From: Candidatus Anammoxibacter sp.
Lineage (GTDB): Bacteria > Planctomycetota > Brocadiia > Brocadiales > Anammoxibacteraceae
NCBI GenBank assembly: GCA_021777055.1
Contig: JAIQZO010000107.1
Coordinates: 1 to 36,411 of the forward strand
Direction of reading: 5' to 3'
DNA length: 36,411 nt
In this document: piece by piece, positions 17,161-25,035 of the stretch
How positions within the stretch are numbered: position 1 is the stretch's first letter
Layout: each line of letters starts with the position of its first letter
Made by a program: the position numbers and the translations under genes
The notes under the pieces: model-generated
Seen by the model: the letters and a program-made list of their open reading frames with translations, nothing else
What the model was told of the DNA's origin: nothing
Databases searched by the model: none

Positions 17161-17213
17161 CACAAATATTACAATTGTGACACGGTAGCACAAATATTGC
17201 ATTTGTGCTACCG
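17161..17213. promoter_or_regulatory. Tandem operator-like palindromes / hairpin before outer-membrane gene
   Basis: CACAAATATTACAATTGTG (17161-17179) and CACAAATATTGCATTTGTG (17189-17207) are two near-identical 19-base inverted repeats, 28 bases apart. The second is part of a perfect 13 bp hairpin, CGGTAGCACAAAT / ATTTGTGCTACCG (17183-17213). They lie 130-180 bases before the barrel gene at 17344, so they could be paired binding sites for a dimeric regulator; a palindromic repeat element is the alternative. Confidence 0.4.
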
Positions 17214-17343
17214 TTGTCGTCTTCTTTTGGCGGAAAGTAAAGGAACAAAGGCAGAAATAACAGAAATAATTTTTTGCTGCCTTAAATCAGTATTGGTTAG
17301 TTATTTATTTGGCATATATGCGTGCTAACATTGAGTCCATAAA

Positions 17344-18141
17344 ATGGAGAAATTTGCAAAAAAAAGATGGGTATGGTTTTTATGCTTTATATTAAGCTTT
17401 ATGTTATTAGTTAGTTGCTCGCGGGAATTGTTTGCTTTTAGACCATTTGAAACAGAAGATGCAGGTGTTGTTGAGAATGGAGATGTGGAGCTAGAGTTTG
17501 GTTTTTCAATAAATGAACAGAAGCAAAAGATAGGTGATGAGGTTACTATTGATATGCCAATTGTCTCTTTGACCTTTGGTTTGCCGTATGATATTGAATT
17601 GTCTGCAGACCTAACAATGGAATTTGTTGACGAGGATCAAGGGGACGGGTTCCATTCAACCTTAGAACAGTTAACAGGAGCAGGACTCAATGTGAAAAAG
17701 GTCTGGATGAGAGGCAAAGGCATAATTCCGGATATTGCTACACAGACCAGTGTTTTGTTTCCTACCGAAAAGCGCGCAAGAGGTGTTGACATAGAACACA
17801 GTTTTATCTATACCTGGAAGCTTCCAAACCTGCTCTTCCATACAACAGTTGGAGGAGGAAGTGAACATGTTGACGAAGAAGATATGGAAAAGGACGTCAG
17901 AGGCCGATATTTCTATGGATCTATTCTGGACTATAATTTACCGCTGAAAGGAGATAATTATCACCTTGTCGCCGAATATTTTGCGGAACGTATTATTAAT
18001 GAACCTCTGGAACATCAGATGCTTATCGGTACTACAATTGATCTACCCAAAAATATCAGGGGAGACTTTGCCGTGTTTTGGGGACTTAATCATCAGAGCA
18101 TCGACCGGGGAGCTACATTTGGCGTGACAATCGGTTGGTAA
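17344..18141 (+). CDS. Outer-membrane beta-barrel protein (phenol-degradation MetA-like / transporter family)
   Basis: A 265-residue exported protein. The N-terminus is a signal peptide with a possible lipobox (LLVSCS at about 21-26) or ordinary cleavage later at LFA-FRPF. After it comes FRPFETEDAGVVENGDVELEFGF, the characteristic opening of the Phenol_MetA_deg-type barrel family, followed by alternating strands and turns. The last residues FGVTIGW end in an aromatic residue, as in outer-membrane barrel C-terminal signals. Such proteins are probably passive channels. No ribosome site is obvious. The stop is 237 bases from a convergent gene, with a terminator hairpin at 18250. Family good, substrate unknown. 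Confidence 0.78.
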   Translation: MEKFAKKRWVWFLCFILSFMLLVSCSRELFAFRPFETEDAGVVENGDVELEFGFSINEQKQKIGDEVTIDMPIVSLTFGLPYDIELSADLTMEFVDEDQGDGFHSTLEQLTGAGLNVKKVWMRGKGIIPDIATQTSVLFPTEKRARGVDIEHSFIYTWKLPNLLFHTTVGGGSEHVDEEDMEKDVRGRYFYGSILDYNLPLKGDNYHLVAEYFAERIINEPLEHQMLIGTTIDLPKNIRGDFAVFWGLNHQSIDRGATFGVTIGW

Positions 18142-18249
18142 CGTTGGGAATCTGATCTCAAACCGGAAATCAAATTTTACCCTCCGCTAAATTAAAAAAT
18201 ACCTAACCTAAATCAATAGGGTACAATAATAACTTTCAAAAAAACTAGA

Positions 18250-18287
18250 AGATTCCCCCAATAGGAAGGCTCCTAATGGGGGAATCT
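18250..18287 (-). terminator. Terminator of the radical SAM gene
   Basis: 17 bp stem with one mismatch (AGATTCCCCCA... / ...TGGGGGAATCT), four-base loop. On the minus strand CTAG and then seven T follow, fitting a rho-independent terminator for the gene ending at 18379. It may also stop the convergent barrel gene. Confidence 0.75.
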
Positions 18288-18378
18288 AAGTGTTCAAATA
18301 TTTAACAACTAAGATCTGGCCATGAATGTTTACAGAGGTATGAGAGATCTAACCATTTCTTAGAAAAAGATGAAAACA

Positions 18379-19824
18379 TTAAGCACTAATAAATGCCGTA
18401 TCCTTTTTATAGTGATCCACACTGTAATCACCGGAGTCATTCAATTTTTCCAGGTTGTCCAATGCTTGCTTAAAGACATTATCCCAGTCACCGCCTACCC
18501 TAAATGCGAACATTGCATTTCTTTTGCCATTTAAAGTGCTGCCAACTGTTCTTAAAGAATTTCTAAACCGTAACCTGAGATTGTCGCCACCATACAGGTT
18601 ATCGTAAACGTAGTGCATTCCTTCAATGAAATCGGTTAAAGACATGTCCACTAGTCTGTGCACAAGGTGTCCGGAATCAAAATAGTGCCAGTCTGCCGGA
18701 TAATTCTTCCTGAAAATCCTTTGTTCTCCATCGAGACGTTTATATAATTGTGTCTTTGGGAATGGGCAGTCAATTCCAAAGGACATGATATCGATATTAT
18801 TATCCAATATAAAGTCTGTCATACGTTTGAAGGAATCTTTACCGTCTCCGTCTGCACCGAACACAACGGAACCCCATACAACCAGTCCGTGTTTATGGAT
18901 ATTACCTATGCACTCTTTATAACTACCGGTACCCAGTTTCAAGTTAACCTTTTTGCCCATTTTTTTCAGCACTTCTTCGTTGGTGGATTCCATACCTATA
19001 AGCATTCCGAAGTTGCCGCTCTTTGCCATATATTCAAGTACAACGGGATCCTGCGAGATATTAAGGGCAGTAAAACCCAGCCAGTCTTTTTTTATTCCAC
19101 GTTCTACCATACCCTTAAAGAGATTTCTGGCCCTCTCGTTTGAGCGGTTCCCATGTCCGTAAAAATTGTCTTCGGCAAACATAAGGCCTTTATAATCGGT
19201 TGCTTCCATTTCGTCCAATACGTCTTCAAAAGGCCTTTCCCTGAACTTTCTACCCTGATAAATAGGCACACTACAGAAATCGCAGAAATTAGGGCATCCT
19301 TTTGTTGTAATAATTGACGCAAACTTATAGTCATACTTTTTTCTCAGAAGTTCTCGGTCAGGATAGACATTCTTTAATATGGATAAGTCCGGCAGTCCAC
19401 CATCGTATATCTTCTTTAACCGGTTATTTTCAAAGTCTGCAATCACTTCATGCCAAATCTCCTCGGCTTCACCTTTGAAGACACAATCTACATAATTGAT
19501 TGCCTCTTCTGAATGGGTCGTTGCATGAACACCACCTAAAATCACAGTCATTGATCGCTTTTTGCAAGCTTCGGCAATTTTATACGCCCTGGGACTTTGA
19601 TATGTTACGGACGTGATACAAACCAGATCCACATTGTCAAATGTTAGCTCCCCGTTTTCATCCATTGCAAGTTCAATATTTTCATCAATAATGTCAAATT
19701 CCCAGTTACCAGGTGTCAACGCTGCAATATATGCAAGGTTTAACGGCATCTGAACAATAACAGATATACTTTCTTCTCCGTGACGTCCCGGAGGGTGTGG
19801 ATTGATCAACATCATCTTTTTCAT
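18379..19824 (-). CDS. B12-binding-domain radical SAM protein
   Basis: A 481-residue protein. Residues 1-140 form a cobalamin-binding Rossmann-like domain, with ILGGVHATTHSEEAI and the following VFKGEAEEIW typical of the family. The radical SAM core has the cluster motif CPNFCDFC (C177, C181, C184), after ITTKG. Members catalyse methylations, cyclisations or rearrangements with SAM and often B12. No DNA here tells the substrate, and no biosynthetic partner is adjacent. Start: the ATG at 19824 is 11 bases past AGAGG; a TTG at 19830 is closer (5 bases) and would add two residues. A near-consensus promoter lies at 19892-19920 and a terminator at 18250, so it is a single-gene transcript. Cytoplasmic. 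Confidence 0.88.
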   Translation of the reverse strand: MKKMMLINPHPPGRHGEESISVIVQMPLNLAYIAALTPGNWEFDIIDENIELAMDENGELTFDNVDLVCITSVTYQSPRAYKIAEACKKRSMTVILGGVHATTHSEEAINYVDCVFKGEAEEIWHEVIADFENNRLKKIYDGGLPDLSILKNVYPDRELLRKKYDYKFASIITTKGCPNFCDFCSVPIYQGRKFRERPFEDVLDEMEATDYKGLMFAEDNFYGHGNRSNERARNLFKGMVERGIKKDWLGFTALNISQDPVVLEYMAKSGNFGMLIGMESTNEEVLKKMGKKVNLKLGTGSYKECIGNIHKHGLVVWGSVVFGADGDGKDSFKRMTDFILDNNIDIMSFGIDCPFPKTQLYKRLDGEQRIFRKNYPADWHYFDSGHLVHRLVDMSLTDFIEGMHYVYDNLYGGDNLRLRFRNSLRTVGSTLNGKRNAMFAFRVGGDWDNVFKQALDNLEKLNDSGDYSVDHYKKDTAFISA

Positions 19825-19891
19825 AACCAATTATACCTCTAAAAAAAATATCAAAACATCCATATACCGCGGGTGGGTATTGAGTTAAAGC

Positions 19892-19920
19892 ATTATAGCA
19901 GGTCTATTTATTGTTGACAA
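19892..19920 (-). promoter_or_regulatory. Sigma70-type promoter of the radical SAM gene
   Basis: On the minus strand TTGTCA (19915-19920), 17-base spacer, perfect TATAAT (19892-19897). It gives a leader of about 60 bases before the start codon. Confidence 0.7.
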
Positions 19921-19989
19921 ATAAAATGTGTTTCCCATAACTTATGTAAAACAGAAAATTCGCATTTTAACCCGGCAAACCGTCTGGAG

Positions 19990-20218
19990 CAATGGCAAAA
20001 TATTGTATCTATTCTGCGTTGTCAGAATACAGTAGCCAAAATACAGAATACAGGATAATAAAACCAATACGATATTGACACCATTTAATTAGCGGTAAAA
20101 AAGCTTATTTGCTCATGTACCCTGTTTAAATGTTTACAAGTTGACCTATAGACTAGTAGCTTATTCTGCATTCTGGCTACTGACCGCAGTATTCTGAATT
20201 ATTGCAAAATATTAATGG
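19990..20218. repeat. Repeat E: ~230 bp element with ~60 bp imperfect inverted ends
   Basis: The left end (GGCAAAATATTGTATC, TTCTGCGTTGTCAGAATAC, AGTAGCCAAAATACAGAATA) is matched in reverse by the right end (TATTCTGCATTCTGGCTACT, CAGTATTCTGAATTATTGC, AAAATATTAATGG). Non-coding; MITE-like by architecture only. It lies between the radical SAM gene promoter and the GAF gene. Confidence 0.65.
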
Positions 20219-20329
20219 TTGAAGATTGTCCCCTTTTTGTATTATACTTCAGGTAATTGTAAATGTTGATTTGGTTTTTCAAAGTTTTGTATATATTTAG
20301 AATTATCACTAATTTACGGATAGAAAGAT

Positions 20330-21484
20330 ATGGAATTAAATAATATATTAAGTGATTTAGAAAAAATTAAAGCTGAATATAGCACCGGCAGTGGCGATAA
20401 GAAATTGGGTCAGATATTCGACAAAACTTATAAGGCCGTAAATTTATGCAAGTTACACTATGAGGTTATGGACAATGTTAACAAAATATTGTCAACATGC
20501 CTGGAGACGGATGAAATCTACCGGCAGATTTGTGATGAGCTGCATAAGCTTGTAGATTGGGACAGGGTCAGCATTGCTATATTTGAAGAGACTGCTGGTA
20601 TCGTTACTGCCATAGTGTTATCAAAGGGTTTTAATACAAAAGTCTTTCCTGAAAAACGTAACTACTCATATAAAGGAAGTATTCTGGAAAAGATTATTAC
20701 TGCTGGTGAACCTGTCATAATAGATGATACGGGAAAAGGTATACTGTCAACAGACAAGATCCATCACCGGGAAGGCACAAAATCACGCCTTGCGTATCCT
20801 TTAAAGTTCAAAGGAAAAATAGTGGGCAGTATTAATTTCAGCAGCAGAAATGTGAGTAATTTTAGTAAGGAAAATTTTGGGATCCTCACCCATGTGGCGC
20901 CAATCTTAGCGTTTTTGGTTGATAATGCATTGGAAAAAGAGATCATCCGCAACATTAATGATGTTCTAGCATCAAGTTTTGAACCGGAAGATCTTTACCA
21001 CAGGGTGTGCGATGAGCTCTATAAACTTATTAACTGGGACCGCGTGAGCATTGCTCTATATGAAGAAGCCAGCGGTATAATCACGGCCTTTGTCCTTACA
21101 AAGGGTTTTAAAACAAAGATATTTCCTGAAAAACGTAATTATCAATTTAAAGGAAGCATTTTGGAGAAAGTTATTACTACCGGTGAGGCCGTCATAATTG
21201 ATGATACAAGTAAGAACGTTCTAGAAACAGATAAATCCTACTTTGATGAAGGAATCAGATCAAGGCTGGCGTATCCTTTAAAGTTTAAAGGTACAATTAT
21301 TGGTAGCGTAAATTTCAGCAGTCATAATGTTAAGAGTTTTAACAGGACCATGTTCCCTATATTGGGACATATCGCCCCGCTGTTATCATTTATGGTGGAA
21401 AACACAAAACTGTTTGCAGAAGCGAGTAAACATGAAAAAGAGTACAAAGACCTAACTAAGACAATAGATACACCCTGGATTTAA
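20330..21484 (+). CDS. Tandem GAF-domain protein without output domain
   Basis: A 384-residue cytoplasmic protein of two GAF domains (about 45-205 and 212-365) after a short helical N-terminus. The two copies are strikingly alike, for example DWDRVSIAIFEETAGIVTA / NWDRVSIALYEEASGIITA, both with FPEKRNY, KGSILEK, RLAYPLKFKG and NFSS. They therefore arose by internal duplication. GAF domains bind cyclic nucleotides, haem, bilins or other small ligands and normally feed a kinase, cyclase or sigma54 activator. Here the chain ends shortly after GAF2 (HEKEYKDLTKTIDTPWI), and I see no kinase remnant downstream. It may act on a partner in trans or be a truncated sensor. AGAAAGAT precedes the ATG. Confidence 0.85.
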   Translation: MELNNILSDLEKIKAEYSTGSGDKKLGQIFDKTYKAVNLCKLHYEVMDNVNKILSTCLETDEIYRQICDELHKLVDWDRVSIAIFEETAGIVTAIVLSKGFNTKVFPEKRNYSYKGSILEKIITAGEPVIIDDTGKGILSTDKIHHREGTKSRLAYPLKFKGKIVGSINFSSRNVSNFSKENFGILTHVAPILAFLVDNALEKEIIRNINDVLASSFEPEDLYHRVCDELYKLINWDRVSIALYEEASGIITAFVLTKGFKTKIFPEKRNYQFKGSILEKVITTGEAVIIDDTSKNVLETDKSYFDEGIRSRLAYPLKFKGTIIGSVNFSSHNVKSFNRTMFPILGHIAPLLSFMVENTKLFAEASKHEKEYKDLTKTIDTPWI

Positions 21485-21520
21485 GGTGTTGTATTGTGAT
21501 AAGTGACGACCTTTCAATAT

Positions 21521-21548
21521 CTAGGGGGTCAAGATCTTGAACCCCTAG
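21521..21548. repeat. Near-perfect palindrome (GTTCAA/TTGAAC type)
   Basis: CTAGGGGGTCAAGA and TCTTGAACCCCTAG pair with a single mismatch. It stands 37 bases after the GAF gene stop. Its CCCCT/AGGGG flank is shared with the palindrome at 208. Confidence 0.55.
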
Positions 21549-21753
21549 GGCCCTAACGCAGGTTTGGGCGTAAGATGGGTAATTTATTAATCTGTCCTTC
21601 CATTTTGCCTGTTAATCCTTGCATGACGAATCATCGATCTTTTCTCTTGCACTACTGATGAACAACTCCACGCATTTCCATTATCGTAAGTTTCTTTACG
21701 GACACGATTTTCTCGATGTTGCTATGGCTACATCAGCGAAATCACTCAATCAT

Positions 21754-21820
21754 ATTAACCGTGCAATTAAATATAAATACATTAACTATTGTGCTTCGCG
21801 TATTTAATTGCAGGGTTAAT
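21754..21820. repeat. Imperfect hairpin ATTAACC...GGTTAAT
   Basis: ATTAACCGTGCAATTAAATA pairs with TATTTAATTGCAGGGTTAAT with few mismatches. It is within a 515-base stretch (21485-21999) between the GAF and tail-collar genes that otherwise shows no gene. Confidence 0.45.
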
Positions 21821-21999
21821 AACATGCAAATCTAACCAAAGTCTGAATCAGTAAATAGCTCGTTTATATCCTCTTTGAGTGTAAAAGCTACTTGCTTTAT
21901 GTGATTTGATAACGTTAAACTAATAAATCGGCTTCAACTTCATACCCAGTGGCATTAATTTTTATTTCTTTTAACAGAAAAACATGGAGTTTAAATATT

Positions 22000-22620
22000 A
22001 TGAAAAAAGATATAAAGAAAAAAATTTCTTATACATTTATATTCTCTTTTTTGCTGTGGATGTTTATTGCGGCAATGCCTTGTCAAAAAATCATAATGGC
22101 GGGAGTTGAACCATTCATTGGTGAAATAATTATGTTTGGAGGTAACTTTGCACCTAGAGGCTGGGCCTTTTGTGACGGGCAATTACTGCAGGTTAGCGAC
22201 AATGAAGCTCTATTCTCTCTTCTTGGCACCACATATGGAGGTGACGGACGAACAACTTTTGCGCTACCAGACTTACGAGGACGTGTTACCATTCACCCTG
22301 GAACCGGACCAGGTTTAACACCTAGAAGCCTGGGTGAGATGGGAGGGCAAGAGAGGGTAACATTAACAACAAATCAAATGCCATCACACAATCATGATAT
22401 AAAGGCTCATAAGACAGAGGGAGACTCCTCCAGCCCTGATGGTAATTTCCCTGCAAAATCAGGAGAGGGAGATCCTGATTACAACAGCTCTTCTGATGCA
22501 ACAATGAATAGTGATGCAATTGGAAATACCGGAGGAGGTCAACCTCATAACAACATGCCTCCATTCCAGACAATAAATTTTATTATTGCTTTGCAGGGAA
22601 TATTTCCCAGTAGGAACTAA
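22000..22620 (+). CDS. Secreted tail-collar (microcystin-dependent-protein-like) protein
   Basis: A 206-residue protein. An N-terminal signal peptide (KKKISYTFIFSFLLWMFIAA) precedes a complete tail-collar domain: FIGEIIMFGGNFAPRGWAFC, then GQLL...ALFSLLGTTYGGDG, TTFALPDLRGRV, LGEMGGQE.VTLT..QMPSHNHD and the C-terminal PHNNMPPFQTINFIIALQGIFP. The fold is known from phage tail fibre collars, and bacterial genomes carry stand-alone copies of unknown role. No other phage gene is here, so this is a domesticated, exported version. Start: the frame opens at 21949, but the ATG at 22000 follows ATGGAGT and begins directly at the signal peptide. A PKD protein follows 271 bases later on the same strand. 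Confidence 0.85.
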   Translation: MKKDIKKKISYTFIFSFLLWMFIAAMPCQKIIMAGVEPFIGEIIMFGGNFAPRGWAFCDGQLLQVSDNEALFSLLGTTYGGDGRTTFALPDLRGRVTIHPGTGPGLTPRSLGEMGGQERVTLTTNQMPSHNHDIKAHKTEGDSSSPDGNFPAKSGEGDPDYNSSSDATMNSDAIGNTGGGQPHNNMPPFQTINFIIALQGIFPSRN

Positions 22621-22891
22621 GCAATTATAAGTTGTTGGAGTAGTGTTATTTTGATAATTCTTGCTCGCATCATAAGTATTGGAGAAAATTGGCGTAAAGA
22701 TGTGTGTGGGAATTGGAGTGTTGATGCGTTGTTTTTTCATTTCTCCGAACTTACATTACTCCAATGTATCATTCTCTAGTTGTGGTCCCTTGGACTGCTC
22801 TGGGTACAAAACATCCGGGGCATTGTGATATTTATTCGGCTTTGGATTTTGAAAATGATCTCAACGGGAAATTTAAATAGAAGATAAAATT

Positions 22892-24220
22892 ATGAAAAAT
22901 GTAAAAATAGAATTTGGCAAAGCTATATATTTTTTTGTATGTATCTTGATTCTAACGCTTAACCCGCTATGTTTCTCTGGTGAAATCATAACGGGAACGT
23001 TTGACTCTTCTTCGCCATTATGGGATAGAATCAAGGACAGTGGTTCGTCTCAAAGTGTTGAATGTGATGCCGAAGCTTTTGATTCCTGGAACGATGAAGT
23101 ACCATACCGACAATTTGAAATCATGAGTCCGGTTGATGAAGAGTTCTTTGCCATTGTTGATTCCAAAGAGACGACGGTTGATACTCTTTTGGCTCTTTAC
23201 TGTAATCCGTTTGATCCAGACAATCCGGATAATAGTTTGATTGCCATTGATGATGATGGCGCCGGTTATCCGCATCCTGAACTAAAGAGTATTTCTCTCA
23301 CTGCAAATACCAGTTATTTCTTGGTAATAACAAAATATTCAAATTTTCAAGCGCTGGGAGATTTCTCAATTCAACTTGGTGGAAATTTTAAGACCAATAC
23401 GGAACCAATTGCGACCTTAACACCAACACCTACCATAAACATCACTCCAACCCCTAATGCAACATCCACACCAACACCTGGGCCAACACTTAATCCCACA
23501 TCAACACCAATGATTACCGCAACACCTGAACCAACGCTTAATCCTACATTAACACCAATGATAACGGCAACACCTGAACCAACTTCCACACCAGATAAAG
23601 AACCTCCAATAGCAAATTTTATTGTGGATGAGATTATAGGCCGGGTGCCATTTGAAGTGCAGTTTTTCGATTTGTCTGAAAATATGCCGACGAATTGGTT
23701 ATGGGACTTCGGAGATTCAAACAGCAGTAGAGAGCAGAATCCATTACACACTTATACTGAAGAAGGTATGTTTTCCGTAACATTAACAGCCTCAAACGAA
23801 TTTGGCGAGGACCGCGTAACTATGGAAAATCTAATACTGGTGCTTGCAAATCAACCCCCTGATAAGGCATTTACATTTAAATGCGGGAAAGGATTGCAAA
23901 CCGGACAATACGGATTGGAAAGATTAATTATGCGTTTGGGAGAGAATGAAACCTGTGAAACTAGACTCATCAATTTTGCACCTAATACACCAATAAAAAT
24001 TGAAACAAATTTACTACCGGGGCTCAGGTCATCAATTATTGTAGAACCAGCAACTGGTGTTACCGACGAGAATGGAGAGATAGAATTTATGATTACTGCA
24101 ATAAACAGAGGTATTGATTGGATTGCATGGGCAGTAGCTGATGATAATGGAAAGTTTCTGTTTAGCAAAAAAGCGTATGACGCAGGGACTGCCTGGGGTA
24201 TGTTTGTTGATGTGAAATAA
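22892..24220 (+). CDS. Secreted PKD-domain protein with Thr/Pro-rich linker
   Basis: A 442-residue exported protein. Residues 1-30 are a signal peptide (FFVCILILTLNPLCFSG). About 30-165 is a beta-rich domain resembling bacterial pre-peptidase C-terminal (PPC) domains (EEFFAIVDSKETTVDTLLAL, SLTANTSYFLVITKYS). About 170-235 is a linker made of TP-rich repeats (NITPTPNATSTPTPGP). About 238-315 is a PKD domain with the hallmark WLWDFGDSNSS and HTYTEEGMFSVTLTASN. The C-terminal ~115 residues are a further beta-sandwich of unknown type (ITAINRGIDWIAWAVADDNG). It is probably a surface or extracellular binding protein. No catalytic domain or anchor is visible. Confidence 0.8.
   Translation: MKNVKIEFGKAIYFFVCILILTLNPLCFSGEIITGTFDSSSPLWDRIKDSGSSQSVECDAEAFDSWNDEVPYRQFEIMSPVDEEFFAIVDSKETTVDTLLALYCNPFDPDNPDNSLIAIDDDGAGYPHPELKSISLTANTSYFLVITKYSNFQALGDFSIQLGGNFKTNTEPIATLTPTPTINITPTPNATSTPTPGPTLNPTSTPMITATPEPTLNPTLTPMITATPEPTSTPDKEPPIANFIVDEIIGRVPFEVQFFDLSENMPTNWLWDFGDSNSSREQNPLHTYTEEGMFSVTLTASNEFGEDRVTMENLILVLANQPPDKAFTFKCGKGLQTGQYGLERLIMRLGENETCETRLINFAPNTPIKIETNLLPGLRSSIIVEPATGVTDENGEIEFMITAINRGIDWIAWAVADDNGKFLFSKKAYDAGTAWGMFVDVK
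23483..23578 (+). repeat. Two 48 bp tandem coding repeats
   Basis: 23483-23530 and 23531-23578 encode NPTSTPMITATPE-type 16-residue units with few base differences, inside the linker of the PKD protein. Such repeats can change copy number. Confidence 0.7.
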
Positions 24221-24280
24221 ACATACATTTTCTATGTTATATTTCAAAGCGTTTGTGAAACATCGCTATACTTAAAGCGA

Positions 24281-24490
24281 CAAAGCCGCAACCAAATTTG
24301 AAATATAGAATTCAGGAGACAGAATTCAGAATAAAGCATAGATTTGTAGTTATTTCACTATGTTAATTAATGGAAATAGATAAAAATTATATCTGTTTTT
24401 TCGCTCTTGCTCTTTGTTGTACTGACTCCAGGCTCCTGAATTCTGTATTCCATAAAAGCTACAAAATCTTTAAAAAAAGAAGTTTTTATA
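24281..24490 (-). repeat. Repeat D, copy 2
   Basis: The reverse complement follows copy 1 (14344-14535) block by block: AAAGATTTTGTAGCTTTT, GAATACAGAATTCAGGAG, AATCTATGCTTTATTCTGAA, TGTCTCCTGAATTCTATA, GGTTGC. Inverted GAATTCAGGAG / CTCCTGAATTC motifs lie inside. Confidence 0.65.
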
Positions 24491-24506
24491 AAGTAATACG
24501 ATAAAG

Positions 24507-24682
24507 CTCAGCGTGGGCACAAATAGTGATTTTTGTATTCAGGTTTTGGTTAGATTTTGATGTTATGATTGTGTGATTCTTGGCGTAGCATTCGCTACCT
24601 TGAGGAAATCACGATGGAATAACATTCAAAGATAATAGTTGAAAGATGAATATTAAAATCTCTATTTGTGCCTACTCTGAGT
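24507..24682. repeat. Repeat C: ~175 bp element with ~28 bp inverted ends
   Basis: The left end CTCAGCGTGGGCACAAATAG continues to GTGATTTT; the right end AAAATCTCTATTTGTGCC continues to TACTCTGAGT and is its imperfect inverse. No coding capacity. GGGCACAAATA also occurs in the hairpin at 13764. Confidence 0.65.
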
Positions 24683-24879
24683 ATAGAGAGAGACATTAGT
24701 ATATTAATCATGAGCTGACCATTGGAAGTCTCATGTCAAGAGCAAGAGATAGTAAACATATCCAGCTCTTTTTTGATTTAGAATTGTTATTATTACTAGT
24801 ATTTGTTAGATTCTTACACCGTAATCGAGCGATTTTATCTCTCAAATTTATAATCATCTGAAAATAAAGCTTTTTTTTA

Positions 24880-24960
24880 GCTAATGGTTCAATGTTCAGG
24901 GTTAAAAGGTTAAATATACGAATACACAAAAACGCTGAACCTTGAGCCGTTAAACTTCGG
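24880..24960 (+). repeat. Repeat F, copy 2
   Basis: GGTTCAATGTTCAGGGTT and AACGCTGAACCTTGAGCC form an imperfect inverted repeat (15 of 18) around GGTTAAATATACGAATACA, shared with 16458-16520. It lies just before the rRNA methyltransferase gene. Confidence 0.5.
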
Positions 24961-25035
24961 AAATTCCAAAAATTTTTGGTTAGATTCAGAGGTAAATTAT
25001 TAATTTCGTTAAATGCTATACCCAGATAAAACCCT

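Noticed and set aside
22000..22620. Prophage or tailocin suggested by the tail-collar domain
   Set aside because: The protein has a signal peptide and no other phage structural, lysis or integrase gene occurs in the window.
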